Below, piece by piece: positions 30,469 to 39,349 of a stretch of 64,000 nt of DNA. The notes below the pieces were generated by a model, which saw only the letters and a program-made list of their open reading frames with translations, searched no databases and had not been told where the DNA came from. Each line of letters begins with the position of its first letter. Position 1 is the stretch's first letter. The translations under genes were made by a program, and so were the position numbers. Source of the stretch: Paraburkholderia heleia NBRC 101817 (GTDB lineage: Bacteria; Pseudomonadota; Gammaproteobacteria; Burkholderiales; Burkholderiaceae); NCBI RefSeq assembly GCF_000739775.1, contig NZ_BBJH01000022.1, positions 1 through 64,000 on the forward strand. The letters run 5' to 3'.

Positions 30469-31530
30469 ATGGCAACGCTTTTCGACCCCATCCAGATCGG
30501 CGCCCTCACGCTGCCGAACCGCATCATCATGGCCCCGCTCACGCGTCAACGCGCAGGCGAAGTGCGCGTGCCCAACGAACTCATGGCGAAGTACTACGCC
30601 GAGCGCGCAACAGCCGGACTCATCATCAGCGAGGCGACCTCGGTGACGCCGCAAGGCGTCGGCTATGCCGAAACGCCGGGCATCTGGTCGCAAGAGCAAG
30701 TGCAAGGCTGGAAGATCGTGACCGATGCGGTGCATGCCGCGGGCGGGCGCATCTTCATGCAGCTGTGGCACGTGGGCCGTGTGTCCGACCCTGTGTTCCT
30801 GAACGGCGAACTGCCGGTGGCGCCCAGCGCTATCGCGCCGCAAGGCAACGTGAGCCTCGTGCGTCCGCAGCGTGGTTTCGTCACGCCGCGCGCGCTGGAA
30901 ACCGAAGAGATCGCCGGCGTGATCGCCGCATTCCGCCAGGGCGCCGTCAACGCGAAGGCGGCCGGTTTCGACGGCGTGGAAATTCACGGCGCGAACGGCT
31001 ATCTGCTCGACCAGTTCCTGCAGGACAGCACCAACCAGCGCACCGACGCCTATGGCGGCCCGATCGAAAATCGCGCGCGCCTGCTGCTCGAAATCACCGA
31101 CGCGTGTATCGACGTGTGGGGCGCGGATCGCGTGGGCATGCATATCGCACCTCGCGGCGACGCTCATACGATGGGCGATTCGAATCCGGCGGCGACGTTC
31201 GGCTATGTGGCGCGCGAGCTCGGCAAGCGCAAGATCGCGTTCCTGTTCGCGCGCGAATCGCTTGGCGAGAACCGTCTCGGGCCTCAGCTGAAAGCCGAAT
31301 TCGGCGGTCCGTTCATCGCGAACGAAAAGTTCTCGCTGGAATCGGCACAGGCCGTGCTCGCGGCAGGCGAAGCCGACGCAGTCGCGTGGGGTCAGCTCTT
31401 CATCGCGAACCCCGATCTGCCGCGCCGTTTCGAATTGAACGCACCGCTGAACGCCCCCAATCCGTCGACGTATTACGCGCGCGGCGAAACGGGCTACACG
31501 GACTACCCGTCGCTCGAAAGCGCGGCGTAA
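30469..31530 (+). CDS. Old yellow enzyme family alkene reductase (NemA-like)
   Basis: A 353-residue FMN barrel enzyme that reduces activated C=C bonds or nitro groups with NAD(P)H. FMN-binding PLTRQRA is at about 23, and the substrate histidine pair lies in GVEIHGANGYLLDQFLQDS; TDAYGGPIENRARLL is the classic family block. Cytoplasmic. Follows ArsR and is probably induced by electrophiles. Confidence 0.93.
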   Translation: MATLFDPIQIGALTLPNRIIMAPLTRQRAGEVRVPNELMAKYYAERATAGLIISEATSVTPQGVGYAETPGIWSQEQVQGWKIVTDAVHAAGGRIFMQLWHVGRVSDPVFLNGELPVAPSAIAPQGNVSLVRPQRGFVTPRALETEEIAGVIAAFRQGAVNAKAAGFDGVEIHGANGYLLDQFLQDSTNQRTDAYGGPIENRARLLLEITDACIDVWGADRVGMHIAPRGDAHTMGDSNPAATFGYVARELGKRKIAFLFARESLGENRLGPQLKAEFGGPFIANEKFSLESAQAVLAAGEADAVAWGQLFIANPDLPRRFELNAPLNAPNPSTYYARGETGYTDYPSLESAA

Positions 31531-31548
31531 AGATGACATAAGCAGATT

Positions 31549-31571
31549 GCATGCGGCCCATGGCCGCATGC
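31549..31571. other. Ten-bp inverted repeat after the alkene reductase gene
   Basis: GCATGCGGCC-CAT-GGCCGCATGC, a perfect stem with a 3-base loop, 18 bases after the stop. It may stabilise the transcript end ahead of the terminator at 31580. Confidence 0.5.
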
Positions 31572-31579
31572 CACCAGGC

Positions 31580-31618
31580 GGCCACGGCGCAGACGTTCCG
31601 TCCCGCCGTGGCCGTTTT
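31580..31618 (+). terminator. Intrinsic terminator of the ArsR-alkene reductase unit
   Basis: GGCCACGGCG and CGCCGTGGCC pair over 10 bp with a 14-base loop and are followed by GTTTT. It lies 50 bases after the stop codon. Confidence 0.65.
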
Positions 31619-31801
31619 GCGCTGGAAGTCCTGAAAATACGGGGCTCGCGCAAACGGGCGCCAAAGCTCAGACAGATCACGCCGGCGGCCCGCGTACAGC
31701 GCTTTTTTGCGCGATAGGCGGATTCAATTGGTATCCCGCGCCCGGATGTCCTTGAATACAAACCCGCCTTCCAACCCCTCCTCGCTGACCGGAGCCAAGT
31801 C

Positions 31802-32002
31802 ATGCCGAAGACCGCCGATGCTTCCGAGATCGTCCATACCATTGCCGAAGAAACCAACACGCCGGAGGAAACGGTCGCGCGCATCTACGCCGACACGCTC
31901 AATGAATATCGAGCGCAAGCGCGTATCCAGGACTATCTGCCGCTTTTCGCCGCGCGCAAGACGCGTGCGACATTGCGGCAAAATGGCACGAAGCCGCACT
32001 AA
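31802..32002 (+). CDS. DUF3562 family small protein
   Basis: A 66-residue protein; HTIAEETNTPEETVARIYAD and the YLPLFAARKTRATLR ending match DUF3562, a small family found mainly in Burkholderiales. The family has a helical DNA-binding look but no known role. Confidence 0.8.
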   Translation: MPKTADASEIVHTIAEETNTPEETVARIYADTLNEYRAQARIQDYLPLFAARKTRATLRQNGTKPH

Positions 32003-32285
32003 TCGCCAACTACGCGCCCACTACGCAGCCCGCTAATCGCGGACTGCCAGCTTGTCTTTGAGCCGACCCCAACCAGGCCGGCCGCTCCCCCCGTCACGAT
32101 TTTCTGAACGGTGCGCGCCCGCAGAGGGTCCGCACCGCTGCACCCATTGGCCAACCCGGCCGCACTCGTGCATCCCTCTTAAGCCTGGTTTAATTCTTTG
32201 CTGCAACCATAGCCTCAACCCCTGTTGAGCCGCCGGAACATCGGCGGCATTTTTTTGCACGGCAAGCCTGGGAAGGAGCGAGGTC

Positions 32286-32612
32286 ATGGTTGAAGACGAT
32301 GTGCTGGTGCACCTGCAATCCCTGCTGCGCGAGGGCGCCGCTTCGACGGTCGCGTCGTGCCGGGTCTCCACGCCGCTCCAGCATCCGTGGGGCCGCGCCT
32401 ACCGGCTCGTCGAATGGACGACGCCGCTCGACGACAGCGCACGCCGCCAGGTCGTGCCCGCCGAGAGCACGGCGCTCGACATCGCCCGCCTCGTTGCGCA
32501 GCACGTGCCCGGCCGCCGCATTCTGCTGAACGGCGAACCCGCAACAATCGAACGCCCTCGCTCGCGCCGCCGCCGCGCGTCCGGCGCCGCGAACGCACGC
32601 GCGGCGCGCTAG
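32286..32612 (+). CDS. Hypothetical protein with Arg-rich tail
   Basis: A 108-residue protein with a strong ribosome site (AAGGAG) before the ATG. The first 90 residues are mixed alpha/beta (VEDDVLVHLQSLLREGAAST, VVPAESTALDIARLVAQHVP); the tail is RPRSRRRRASG and more Arg/Ala, likely disordered and nucleic-acid or membrane-facing. No family recognised. Confidence 0.68.
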   Translation: MVEDDVLVHLQSLLREGAASTVASCRVSTPLQHPWGRAYRLVEWTTPLDDSARRQVVPAESTALDIARLVAQHVPGRRILLNGEPATIERPRSRRRRASGAANARAAR

Positions 32613-32718
32613 GCGCACCGCTTTCGGGCGGCACACACGCGGCGGCGCACGACGCACTTCCCCTGCCCGCCTCTCATTGCGCCACGCGCCCTTCCCGCAC
32701 CTTCCCGCACGGGCAGCC

Positions 32719-33573
32719 TCAAACCACGAGGCGCGCCAGCGACGCTTCCAGTTCGCCGCTCACACGCGTCATCGGCGCGCGCAGTTCATTGCGGATCAGC
32801 CCGCACGCAGCCAGCCCCGCCTTCACCGGCCCGGGATTCGGCTCCGCGAACGCCGCGCGCACGAGTGGCACGAGCGTTTGCCAGATCGCGCGCGCATCGG
32901 CGAGACGCCCTTCCTGCAACGCGCGCGCCATGCCCACGAAACGCTCCGGCCGCCAATGCGCCGACGCCGCAATCGCCCCGCTCGCACCCGCGCACATTGC
33001 GCCGAACATGTCGATATCCTCGCCGCAGAGCACCTGCAAACGGCCGTCGAGAATCAGCGCAAGCGTCTTGTCGAGCGAGCCGCCGCAGTCCTTCACCGCG
33101 ACGATACGCTCGTGCGCCGCGAGTTCGAGCAGGCTCGGCAGCTCGATGCGCACACCCGTGCGCGCGGGGATGTCGTAGACGATCAAGGGCTTGCGGCTCG
33201 CCTCCGCGAGCGCCGCGAAGTGGCCGATCACACCCGCCTGCGCAGGCCGGATGTAGTAAGGCGCGGCCGCCAGCACGCCGGCGATGGGCTGCTCGTTGAG
33301 CGCCGCGATCCGCTCGCAGACGGCCGCCGTGTGATTGCCGCTCACGCCCGCCACGACCGGCAGCCCGCCCGCCGACGCCAGCACGGTGGTGAGCACCTCG
33401 TCCGCTTCCACGTCGCTCAGCGCAGCGGGCTCGCCTGTCGTGCCGAGCGCAACGAAGCCGGCCACGCCGGCCTCGGCGTAGTGGCGCACGAGCGCGTCGA
33501 GCGCAGCATGATCGACTGCACCGTCGTTGAACGGCGTGACGAGCGGAATCCAGATACCCGAAAACTCAGACAT
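32719..33573 (-). CDS. DapA-like dihydrodipicolinate synthase family aldolase
   Basis: A 284-residue class I aldolase barrel. The Schiff-base lysine is in IVAVKDCGG, the catalytic tyrosine in IVYDIPARTG, and the substrate loop is GTTGEPAALSDVE. Length fits DapA, but DapA-family paralogues also act on pyruvate-derived sugar acids, so true DHDPS function is not certain. It stands alone on the minus strand. Confidence 0.87.
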   Translation of the reverse strand: MSEFSGIWIPLVTPFNDGAVDHAALDALVRHYAEAGVAGFVALGTTGEPAALSDVEADEVLTTVLASAGGLPVVAGVSGNHTAAVCERIAALNEQPIAGVLAAAPYYIRPAQAGVIGHFAALAEASRKPLIVYDIPARTGVRIELPSLLELAAHERIVAVKDCGGSLDKTLALILDGRLQVLCGEDIDMFGAMCAGASGAIAASAHWRPERFVGMARALQEGRLADARAIWQTLVPLVRAAFAEPNPGPVKAGLAACGLIRNELRAPMTRVSGELEASLARLVV

Positions 33574-33671
33574 GATTTTCCCTTGAACTCGACCGTATGG
33601 AAGGTCCGTTCAGCGGTGCGCAGGAGGGAAGCAAGCCGGGAGTGAAGCGCGAGGCAGGGTGCCTTCGACTG

Positions 33672-33701
33672 GCTGTTCCGTCGCACATCTGACGGAACAG
33701 C
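33672..33701. other. Eleven-bp hairpin upstream of the DapA-like gene
   Basis: GCTGTTCCGTC and GACGGAACAGC pair perfectly around an 8-base loop. It lies between a possible short frame (33711-33836, minus) and the dapA-like start. No T-run on either strand, so attenuation or mRNA processing is as likely as termination. Confidence 0.5.
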
Positions 33702-33710
33702 GGACTCCGG

Positions 33711-33836
33711 TCAGATGAGCGGCTGTTTTTTGGATTTGGCTTTCACCCGCACCGAAGCGGCCTGCGCGTGCGACGACACCGCGCGCGTGGCGGCGGTGGG
33801 ATTCGGCAGGTCGTGGCGGAGCGGGTTACGCAGCAT
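33711..33836 (-). CDS. Possible 41-residue basic peptide
   Basis: A short frame starting MLRNPLRHDLPNPTAATRAV and ending with a lysine-rich KAKSKKQPLI. Third positions are mainly G/C, but no good ribosome site precedes the ATG; a TACACT element sits directly upstream and could make a leaderless message. Uncertain. Confidence 0.3.
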   Translation of the reverse strand: MLRNPLRHDLPNPTAATRAVSSHAQAASVRVKAKSKKQPLI

Positions 33837-33955
33837 GTCGCGCAGTGTAACCGGGATCGCGCTGTTGCGGGCGCGCGCCTGCAGGCCCCATGCTGCGCGC
33901 GGTGCGCGCTCACTCGCGCAGCATGGTCTCCCGAGTGCTCATCCGACAAAAGCAC

Positions 33956-33995
33956 TTGACTTCTCGTGCCATCGAACTAATATACGCACCGCGTA
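33956..33995 (+). promoter_or_regulatory. Sigma-70 promoter of pyrB with overlapping inverted repeat
   Basis: TTGACT (33956-33961), 16 bases, TAATAT (33978-33983) is a strong sigma-70 match 40 bases before the pyrB ATG. TACGC-ACC-GCGTA at 33983-33995 overlaps the -10/start region and could be an operator, possibly for the HTH fused to PyrB itself. Confidence 0.6.
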
Positions 33996-34022
33996 CATTA
34001 ACCAGAACTCACGGGTGCCAGC

Positions 34023-35315
34023 ATGAGCGTTCCGCAACAAGCCTTCCTCCGTGACGCCATGCGGCGTCTGAACATGACCCGCGACGCATTTGCGAGCCGC
34101 ATCGGCGTGTCGCGTCGTGCGCTCGACACGTGGCTGCTGCCCGAGGAGTCGCAGGAATCGCGCGCCATGCCGGAGATCGTCGAGCGCTTCGTCTCGGAAA
34201 TCGTCGGTAATGGCGAACCGCGCGAAGACTATACGCAAAGCGTAGATTCGCGTTCGCTCGCCAGCCAGATGCAGTTCCAGGGCAAGCCGCAACTGCTCTC
34301 CGTGGACCAGTTCTCGCGAGAGTCCGTCGAAGCCCTGTTCCGCGTGGCCGACATCATGCAGCCTATCGCGCGCCGCCGGAAAATCTCGCGCGTGCTAGAA
34401 GGCGCGGTGCTCGGCAACCTGTTCTTCGAGGCCAGCACGCGTACGCGCGTGAGCTTCGGCGCCGCGTTCTGCCGCCTGGGCGGTTCGGTGTGCGACACGA
34501 CCGGCTTCACGTTCTCCTCGATGGCCAAGGGCGAATCGATCTACGACACGAGCCGTGTGATGGCCGGCTACGTGGATGCGATGGTGATTCGGCATCCTGA
34601 TCAAGGCTCGGTGGCCGAATTCGCGCGCGCCGTGAACATCCCCGTGATCAACGGCGGCGACGGTCCCGGCGAGCACCCGAGCCAGGCGCTGCTCGACCTC
34701 TACACGATCCAGCGCGAGTTCTCGCGTCTGGGCAAGATCGTCGACGGCGCGCATATCGCACTCGTGGGCGACCTCAAGTACGGCCGCACGGTGCACTCGC
34801 TCGTGAAGCTGCTCGCGCTCTATCGCGGCATCAAGTTCACGCTCATTTCGCCAGCGCAGCTCGAAATGCCGGCGTACATCGTCGACAAGATCTCGACCAA
34901 CGGCCATGTGGTCGAGCAGACGCACGACCTGCGCGCAGGCCTGCGCGGCGCGGATGTGGTGTACGCCACGCGCATCCAGAAGGAGCGCTTCGCCGACGAG
35001 TCGTTCGAAGGCTACACGCCCGAATTCCAGATCAACCAGGCGCTGATGGACGAGTGCTGCAGCGCCGAAACGCTCGTGATGCACCCCCTGCCGCGCGACA
35101 GCCGCCCGGGCGCCAACGATCTCTCGACCGATCTGAACCACGACCCGCGCCTCGCGATCTTCCGCCAGACCGACAACGGCATTCCGGTGCGCATGGCGAT
35201 CTTCGCGGTGCTGCTGGGCGTCGAAAATCTCGTGCAGCACTCGATGCGCGACGCCGTGTGGCGTCCGCCTGCCTACCTCGGCCCGGACGACGCCGTGTTC
35301 CACGGCATCGACTGA
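34023..35315 (+). CDS. pyrB: Aspartate carbamoyltransferase with N-terminal HTH domain
   Basis: Catalyses carbamoyl phosphate plus aspartate to carbamoyl aspartate in pyrimidine synthesis. The 430 residues exceed the roughly 310 of a bare catalytic chain. Residues 1-65 look like a Cro/CI-type helix-turn-helix (LRDAMRRLNMTRDAFASRIG, SRRALDTWLL). The carbamoyl-phosphate motif FEASTRTR is at 135-142, and HPLPRDSRPG and GVENLVQHSM follow near the C-terminus. No pyrI or pyrC is adjacent. Long PyrBs of this kind recur in Burkholderiales; the use of the N-domain is unknown to me. Confidence 0.9.
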   Translation: MSVPQQAFLRDAMRRLNMTRDAFASRIGVSRRALDTWLLPEESQESRAMPEIVERFVSEIVGNGEPREDYTQSVDSRSLASQMQFQGKPQLLSVDQFSRESVEALFRVADIMQPIARRRKISRVLEGAVLGNLFFEASTRTRVSFGAAFCRLGGSVCDTTGFTFSSMAKGESIYDTSRVMAGYVDAMVIRHPDQGSVAEFARAVNIPVINGGDGPGEHPSQALLDLYTIQREFSRLGKIVDGAHIALVGDLKYGRTVHSLVKLLALYRGIKFTLISPAQLEMPAYIVDKISTNGHVVEQTHDLRAGLRGADVVYATRIQKERFADESFEGYTPEFQINQALMDECCSAETLVMHPLPRDSRPGANDLSTDLNHDPRLAIFRQTDNGIPVRMAIFAVLLGVENLVQHSMRDAVWRPPAYLGPDDAVFHGID

Positions 35316-35336
35316 ATCTCGTTGCGCTCGCAACGT

Positions 35337-35375
35337 AATCGGCCCGCAAGCGTCAGTCGCGCTTGCGGGCCGATT
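35337..35375. terminator. Strong hairpin between convergent pyrB and dehydrogenase genes
   Basis: A 16-bp perfect stem (arms AATCGGCCCGCAAGCG and its complement) with a 7-base loop, between two convergent genes. Short A/T tracts flank it, so it may terminate both directions. Confidence 0.6.
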
Positions 35376-35389
35376 GGTTGATGGCGTGC

Positions 35390-36469
35390 TCAAACGCCTG
35401 ACGACGTGCAAACCGTCACGCAGGTCAGCCCTTCCGCCTTTTCCGCTGCGTCGATCGCGGTCTCCAGCGCGTCGAACGCGTGACGTTGCACTTCGATCGC
35501 GTCGAGCGGCAGTTGCCCCGACTGCACGAGCGCGATCAGCGCACGGTAGTCCGCACCGCTGTACATGAAGTGCCCCATCAGCTCCCAGTTGTTGATGAGC
35601 ATCTCGCCATACTTGATCGGCAACTCCACCTCCATGCTGCCCATCAGCACCATGCGGCCGTTGCGGCGCAGGCTGCGCAGCGCGGCGAGCGTGGCACCCG
35701 GGTCGGTGGCGTGGCCCACCATGTCGAAGGCGAGATCGGCGCCGCCATGTGCAGCGGCGCGGATGGCCTCCACGTCGCGCGCCGTCTCGCCACTGAGCGC
35801 GACGGTGACCACGCGGCCGCCACCGAGCTTCGCGAGCGGCGCCAGCGCCGCCGCGCGCCGCCCGAGCGCCACCACACGGCCCGCGCCGAGTGCGAGCGCG
35901 TCGAGTACGGCTGCCGAGCCGAACGCGCCGGCCGCGCCGTTGATCACCACGGTTTCGCCAGCCGCGAGCCGGCCGCGCCGCAGGCCGCCGAACGGCACCA
36001 CGAGCTTGCCGAGCGCCGCGAGCTGCGCCGAGGGCACGTGATCGAGGCCGTCGAGCGGGAACACCGTCGAGGCGGGAAACTCGACCGCCTCGCGCAGCGT
36101 GCCGTGCGGAAAATCGCCGAGCATGGGTGCGCTGTCCGGGCTGATTGCCGTAAGGCCGAGCAACGCCTGGGCGGGCTCGCGCAGCGCCTCGTCGGCGATC
36201 CAGTAGGGGCTCAGCGCCACGCGCTGGCCGACGCGGTAGCCGTACACGCCTGCGCCGACCGCAAGCACCCGGCCGATGCCGTTGGTCCCCGGCGAAAAGG
36301 ACCCCGGCGGGTAGCCGTAGGGCAGCTTGCCCTGCACGTACTGGCGCGTATAGCTCAGGAGCGGCACGGCCTCCACGCCCACCAGCAGCGCGCCGCGGCG
36401 CGCTTCGGGTTGCGGCACGTCGCGCAATGCGAGCGGGCGGCCGGGTTGATCGAGTATCCAGGCTTTCAT
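35390..36469 (-). CDS. MDR-family alcohol dehydrogenase/quinone reductase-like protein
   Basis: A 359-residue medium-chain dehydrogenase. The GroES-like domain (MKAWILDQPGRPLALRDVPQ) is followed by a Rossmann domain with VINGAAGAFGSAAVLDALAL. The catalytic zinc ligands typical of alcohol dehydrogenases (Cys38/His61 type) are not obvious, so a zinc-independent reductase is possible. AGGAG precedes the ATG. Divergent from a LysR gene, its likely regulator. Confidence 0.85.
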   Translation of the reverse strand: MKAWILDQPGRPLALRDVPQPEARRGALLVGVEAVPLLSYTRQYVQGKLPYGYPPGSFSPGTNGIGRVLAVGAGVYGYRVGQRVALSPYWIADEALREPAQALLGLTAISPDSAPMLGDFPHGTLREAVEFPASTVFPLDGLDHVPSAQLAALGKLVVPFGGLRRGRLAAGETVVINGAAGAFGSAAVLDALALGAGRVVALGRRAAALAPLAKLGGGRVVTVALSGETARDVEAIRAAAHGGADLAFDMVGHATDPGATLAALRSLRRNGRMVLMGSMEVELPIKYGEMLINNWELMGHFMYSGADYRALIALVQSGQLPLDAIEVQRHAFDALETAIDAAEKAEGLTCVTVCTSSGV

Positions 36470-36533
36470 GGCGTCTCCTGATGGAAAGGGTGTTCATCTG
36501 ACGGATTGAACTCTAGGCGAGCCAGACGTATTC

Positions 36534-37502
36534 TTGAAATCAATTGCCGATATTCCACCCATCAACGTGATTGATCTCTCCGGCATCGACTTGATCCTGC
36601 TCGTGTCGCTCGACGCCCTGCTCGCCGAGTCGAACGTGACGCGCGCCGCCATGCGCCTGAATCTCACGCAGCCGGCCGTTTCGGCGCAGCTCGCGCGGCT
36701 GCGCCAGCTCTTCGACGACCCGCTGCTCATTCCCGCCGCCAATGGCCGCGGCATGACGCCCACGGCCCGCGCACTCGAACTGATGGCGCCGCTGCACGCG
36801 GCGCTCAAGACACTCGAAACGGTGGTGCGCCGCGAGAGCGCCTTCGACCCGCTCACGGGCACGCGGCGCTTCGTGGTCGCCGCGAGCGACCAGTGCGTGG
36901 CCGTACTCGGCCTGCCGCTAATGACCGAATGGCCGCGTCTGGCCGGGCCTGGGTTGCAGCTGGCGTTCATCGCGATTGAATCCGGTTCGCTCGCGGAGCG
37001 CTTCGAGCGCGGCGAAATCGATTTGCTGCTCGGCTCCGCGCAACAGGTGCCGCCAACGCTCAAGTCCAGAAAACTCTACGACGAACGCTTCGTCGTGGCG
37101 CAGCGCAAACGGCACCCTCGCAGCGCGGCCCCGTTCGACCTGGACGGCTATTGCGCGCTCGGGCACGTGCTCGTCTCGACGAGCGGAGCGAGCTTCTTCG
37201 GCTTCATGGACGAACATCTCGAAGCCCTTGGCCGACGCCGCCGCGTGGCGCACTCGGTGCAGCACTTCACGCTCGTGCCCGAGGTGCTCGCGCGCACGGA
37301 CTACGTGGCGACGCTGCCTTACCGGCTCATCGCACGCTACCAGGACCGCGTGGACCTGTTCGAGCTGCCGTTCGAGGCACGCGGCTTTTCGATGCATGCG
37401 GCCTGGCATCCGCGCAATCACGCCGATCCCGCGCTCGTGTGGCTACGCGAGGCCGTGGCTGCGCTGAGCACCGGCAGCATGGTTAGCGATCCTCTCGAAT
37501 GA
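36534..37502 (+). CDS. LysR-family regulator (non-ATG start)
   Basis: A 322-residue LysR regulator: HTH region LLAESNVTRAAMRLNLTQPA, then a NodD/LinR-like effector domain. No ATG is available near the N-terminus: the longest start is TTG at 36534, and GTG at 36567 would give VIDLSGIDLILL, closer to the family start. It is divergent from the MDR dehydrogenase with only about 65 bases between. Confidence 0.85.
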   Translation: MKSIADIPPINVIDLSGIDLILLVSLDALLAESNVTRAAMRLNLTQPAVSAQLARLRQLFDDPLLIPAANGRGMTPTARALELMAPLHAALKTLETVVRRESAFDPLTGTRRFVVAASDQCVAVLGLPLMTEWPRLAGPGLQLAFIAIESGSLAERFERGEIDLLLGSAQQVPPTLKSRKLYDERFVVAQRKRHPRSAAPFDLDGYCALGHVLVSTSGASFFGFMDEHLEALGRRRRVAHSVQHFTLVPEVLARTDYVATLPYRLIARYQDRVDLFELPFEARGFSMHAAWHPRNHADPALVWLREAVAALSTGSMVSDPLE

Positions 37503-37663
37503 TTCGCGCCCAATCGTCAGTCGATTGATCCGGCGATTGTCCGCCTGCGCGCCGCCTATACTGCATGAGATGTCAAAAAGAACGGCCGCGCCGCAGCACG
37601 AAGGCTCGGTCCCCGCGCCGCTGTCCCATCGTCGTTTCCTGCTTGCCCGCGACTTGCGAAGCC

Positions 37664-39316
37664 ATGCTGACCACAGACGAAATCCGCGCGATCCCGCTTT
37701 TTTCCACGCTCCCCGAAGCCGAACTCGAACGCCTCGCCCAAACCTCCGCGGACCTGCACTTGAGTCCCGGCGAGTATGCCGTGCACGAAGGCGGCGAGCG
37801 CGCGCTCTATGCCGTGCTGTCCGGCAAGATGGAGGTCGTCAAGCTGTTCGACGGCATCGAGCGCACGCTTGGCTGGCGCTTGCCCGGCACGATCTTCGGC
37901 GAGGTGCCGCTCGCGCTCAGCTCGCCGTTTCCGGGTGCGTACCGCGCAGCCATGCCCTCGCGCGTCATGCGCGTGGACGCGCAGCATTACTACGCGCTTG
38001 CGGCGGCCTCCCCCGACGTCGCCACGCGTATGGGCGCGCTCGCGCGCGAACGCATAGGCGGCTTGCAGGGCCTTTCCGCGGAGCCGCCGAAAACGCGCGT
38101 CACGCTCGTTGGCGCGCGCTGGGACCCAGCTTGCGCCAACCTGCGCCAGTTTCTCGCGCGCAACCAGATCAGCTGCGAGTGGATGACGCCCGACGCGCCC
38201 GAACTCGAAACACACTGGAACGGCCCCTGCCCCGAGGAACAGCACTGCCCCGCCTTGCGCCTCGCCGATGGCACCCTGCTGATCCGTCCCGCGGCGCGCG
38301 ACGTGGCGGAGCGCCTGGGGCTGCAAACCCAGCCGCGTCTCGCCCAATACGACACGCTGATCATCGGCGGCGGCCCGGCTGGTCTTGCCGCTGCTGTCTA
38401 TGGCGCATCAGAAGGACTCCGTACCATAGTGATCGAGCGCGAAGCGCCGGGTGGTCAGGCCGGCACCTCTTCGCGCATCGAAAATTATCTGGGCTTTCCC
38501 GGCGGCATTTCCGGCGACGAGCTGGCGAGCCGCGCGCTGCAGCAGGCAAGACGCCTCGGCGCCGAAATTCTCGTTACGCGCGCGGTTGCGCGCGTCGATA
38601 CCGCCGCGCGCGAAGTCCACCTCGACGGCGGCGACGTGGTGCGCGCGCACACGCTCATTCTCGCGACGGGCGTCACCTGGCGGCGGCTTGCGATCGAAGG
38701 CTTCGACCGCTTCATCGGCAAAGGCATCTATTACGGCGCCGCGCGCAGCGAGGCGAGCGGCACGCACGGACTCGACGTGTATCTGATCGGCGGCGGCAAT
38801 TCTTCGGGACAGGCCGCGCTGTACTTCGCGAATCATGCGCGCGCCGTGACGCTCATCGTGCGCGGCGACTCGCTCGAAAACAGGATGTCGCGCTATCTCG
38901 TCGAGCAGTTGGCGGGAAAGGGGAACGTCCGTGTCGAACTGAATTCGGAAGTCGTCGGCGTGTATGGGCAAACGCATCTCGACGCCATCGACGTGCTCGA
39001 TACGGCCAGCGAAAGCGTAAGCCGCCGCGAATGTGGCGGTCTGTTCGTGTTCATCGGCGCAGACGCGGAAACGGGCTGGCTGCCGCCGGAAATCGCCTGC
39101 GACACTCGCGGCTACGTGCTGACCGGCGACGATGCCGTGAAAGCCGGGCGCTGGTCGCACCGGCGCGATCCTTACCTGCTCGAATCGAGCGTACCCGGCA
39201 TCTTTGCCTGCGGCGACGTGCGGCTGAGCCCGGTCAAGCGGGTGGCCTCTGCTGTTGGCGAAGGCAGCATGGCGATCGCGTTCGTGCATCGCTACCTTCA
39301 GGAAGATCGCACATAG
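37664..39316 (+). CDS. cNMP-binding, thioredoxin-reductase-like flavoprotein
   Basis: A 550-residue cytoplasmic protein. Residues about 5-130 are a cyclic-nucleotide-binding fold (LHLSPGEYAVHEGGERALYA); about 143-222 look like a glutaredoxin/thioredoxin fold; from 228 on is a thioredoxin-reductase domain with FAD motif GGGPAG (235-240), NADPH motif GGGNSS and a C-terminal GDVRLSPVKRVASAVGEG. The redox CxxC of true TrxR is absent; the matching place reads GIYYGAARSEA. Domain order matches a known but poorly studied family. The start at 37664 avoids unsupported upstream codons. Confidence 0.87.
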   Translation: MLTTDEIRAIPLFSTLPEAELERLAQTSADLHLSPGEYAVHEGGERALYAVLSGKMEVVKLFDGIERTLGWRLPGTIFGEVPLALSSPFPGAYRAAMPSRVMRVDAQHYYALAAASPDVATRMGALARERIGGLQGLSAEPPKTRVTLVGARWDPACANLRQFLARNQISCEWMTPDAPELETHWNGPCPEEQHCPALRLADGTLLIRPAARDVAERLGLQTQPRLAQYDTLIIGGGPAGLAAAVYGASEGLRTIVIEREAPGGQAGTSSRIENYLGFPGGISGDELASRALQQARRLGAEILVTRAVARVDTAAREVHLDGGDVVRAHTLILATGVTWRRLAIEGFDRFIGKGIYYGAARSEASGTHGLDVYLIGGGNSSGQAALYFANHARAVTLIVRGDSLENRMSRYLVEQLAGKGNVRVELNSEVVGVYGQTHLDAIDVLDTASESVSRRECGGLFVFIGADAETGWLPPEIACDTRGYVLTGDDAVKAGRWSHRRDPYLLESSVPGIFACGDVRLSPVKRVASAVGEGSMAIAFVHRYLQEDRT

Positions 39317-39322
39317 CGTTGC

Positions 39323-39349
39323 GTTGCGCGGTACGACTCGCCGCGCAAC
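39323..39349 (+). other. Hairpin after the flavoprotein gene
   Basis: GTTGCGCGG and CCGCGCAAC form a 9-bp stem with a 9-base loop, seven bases after the stop. Possible Rho-assisted terminator; no T-run. Confidence 0.4.

Noticed and set aside
33715..34026. A 103-codon plus-strand frame before pyrB
   Set aside because: It runs through the pyrB promoter and start codon in another frame and has no start signal.
34395..36497. A 700-codon minus-strand frame across pyrB
   Set aside because: Shadow of pyrB and of the MDR dehydrogenase; both real genes have full motifs in other frames.
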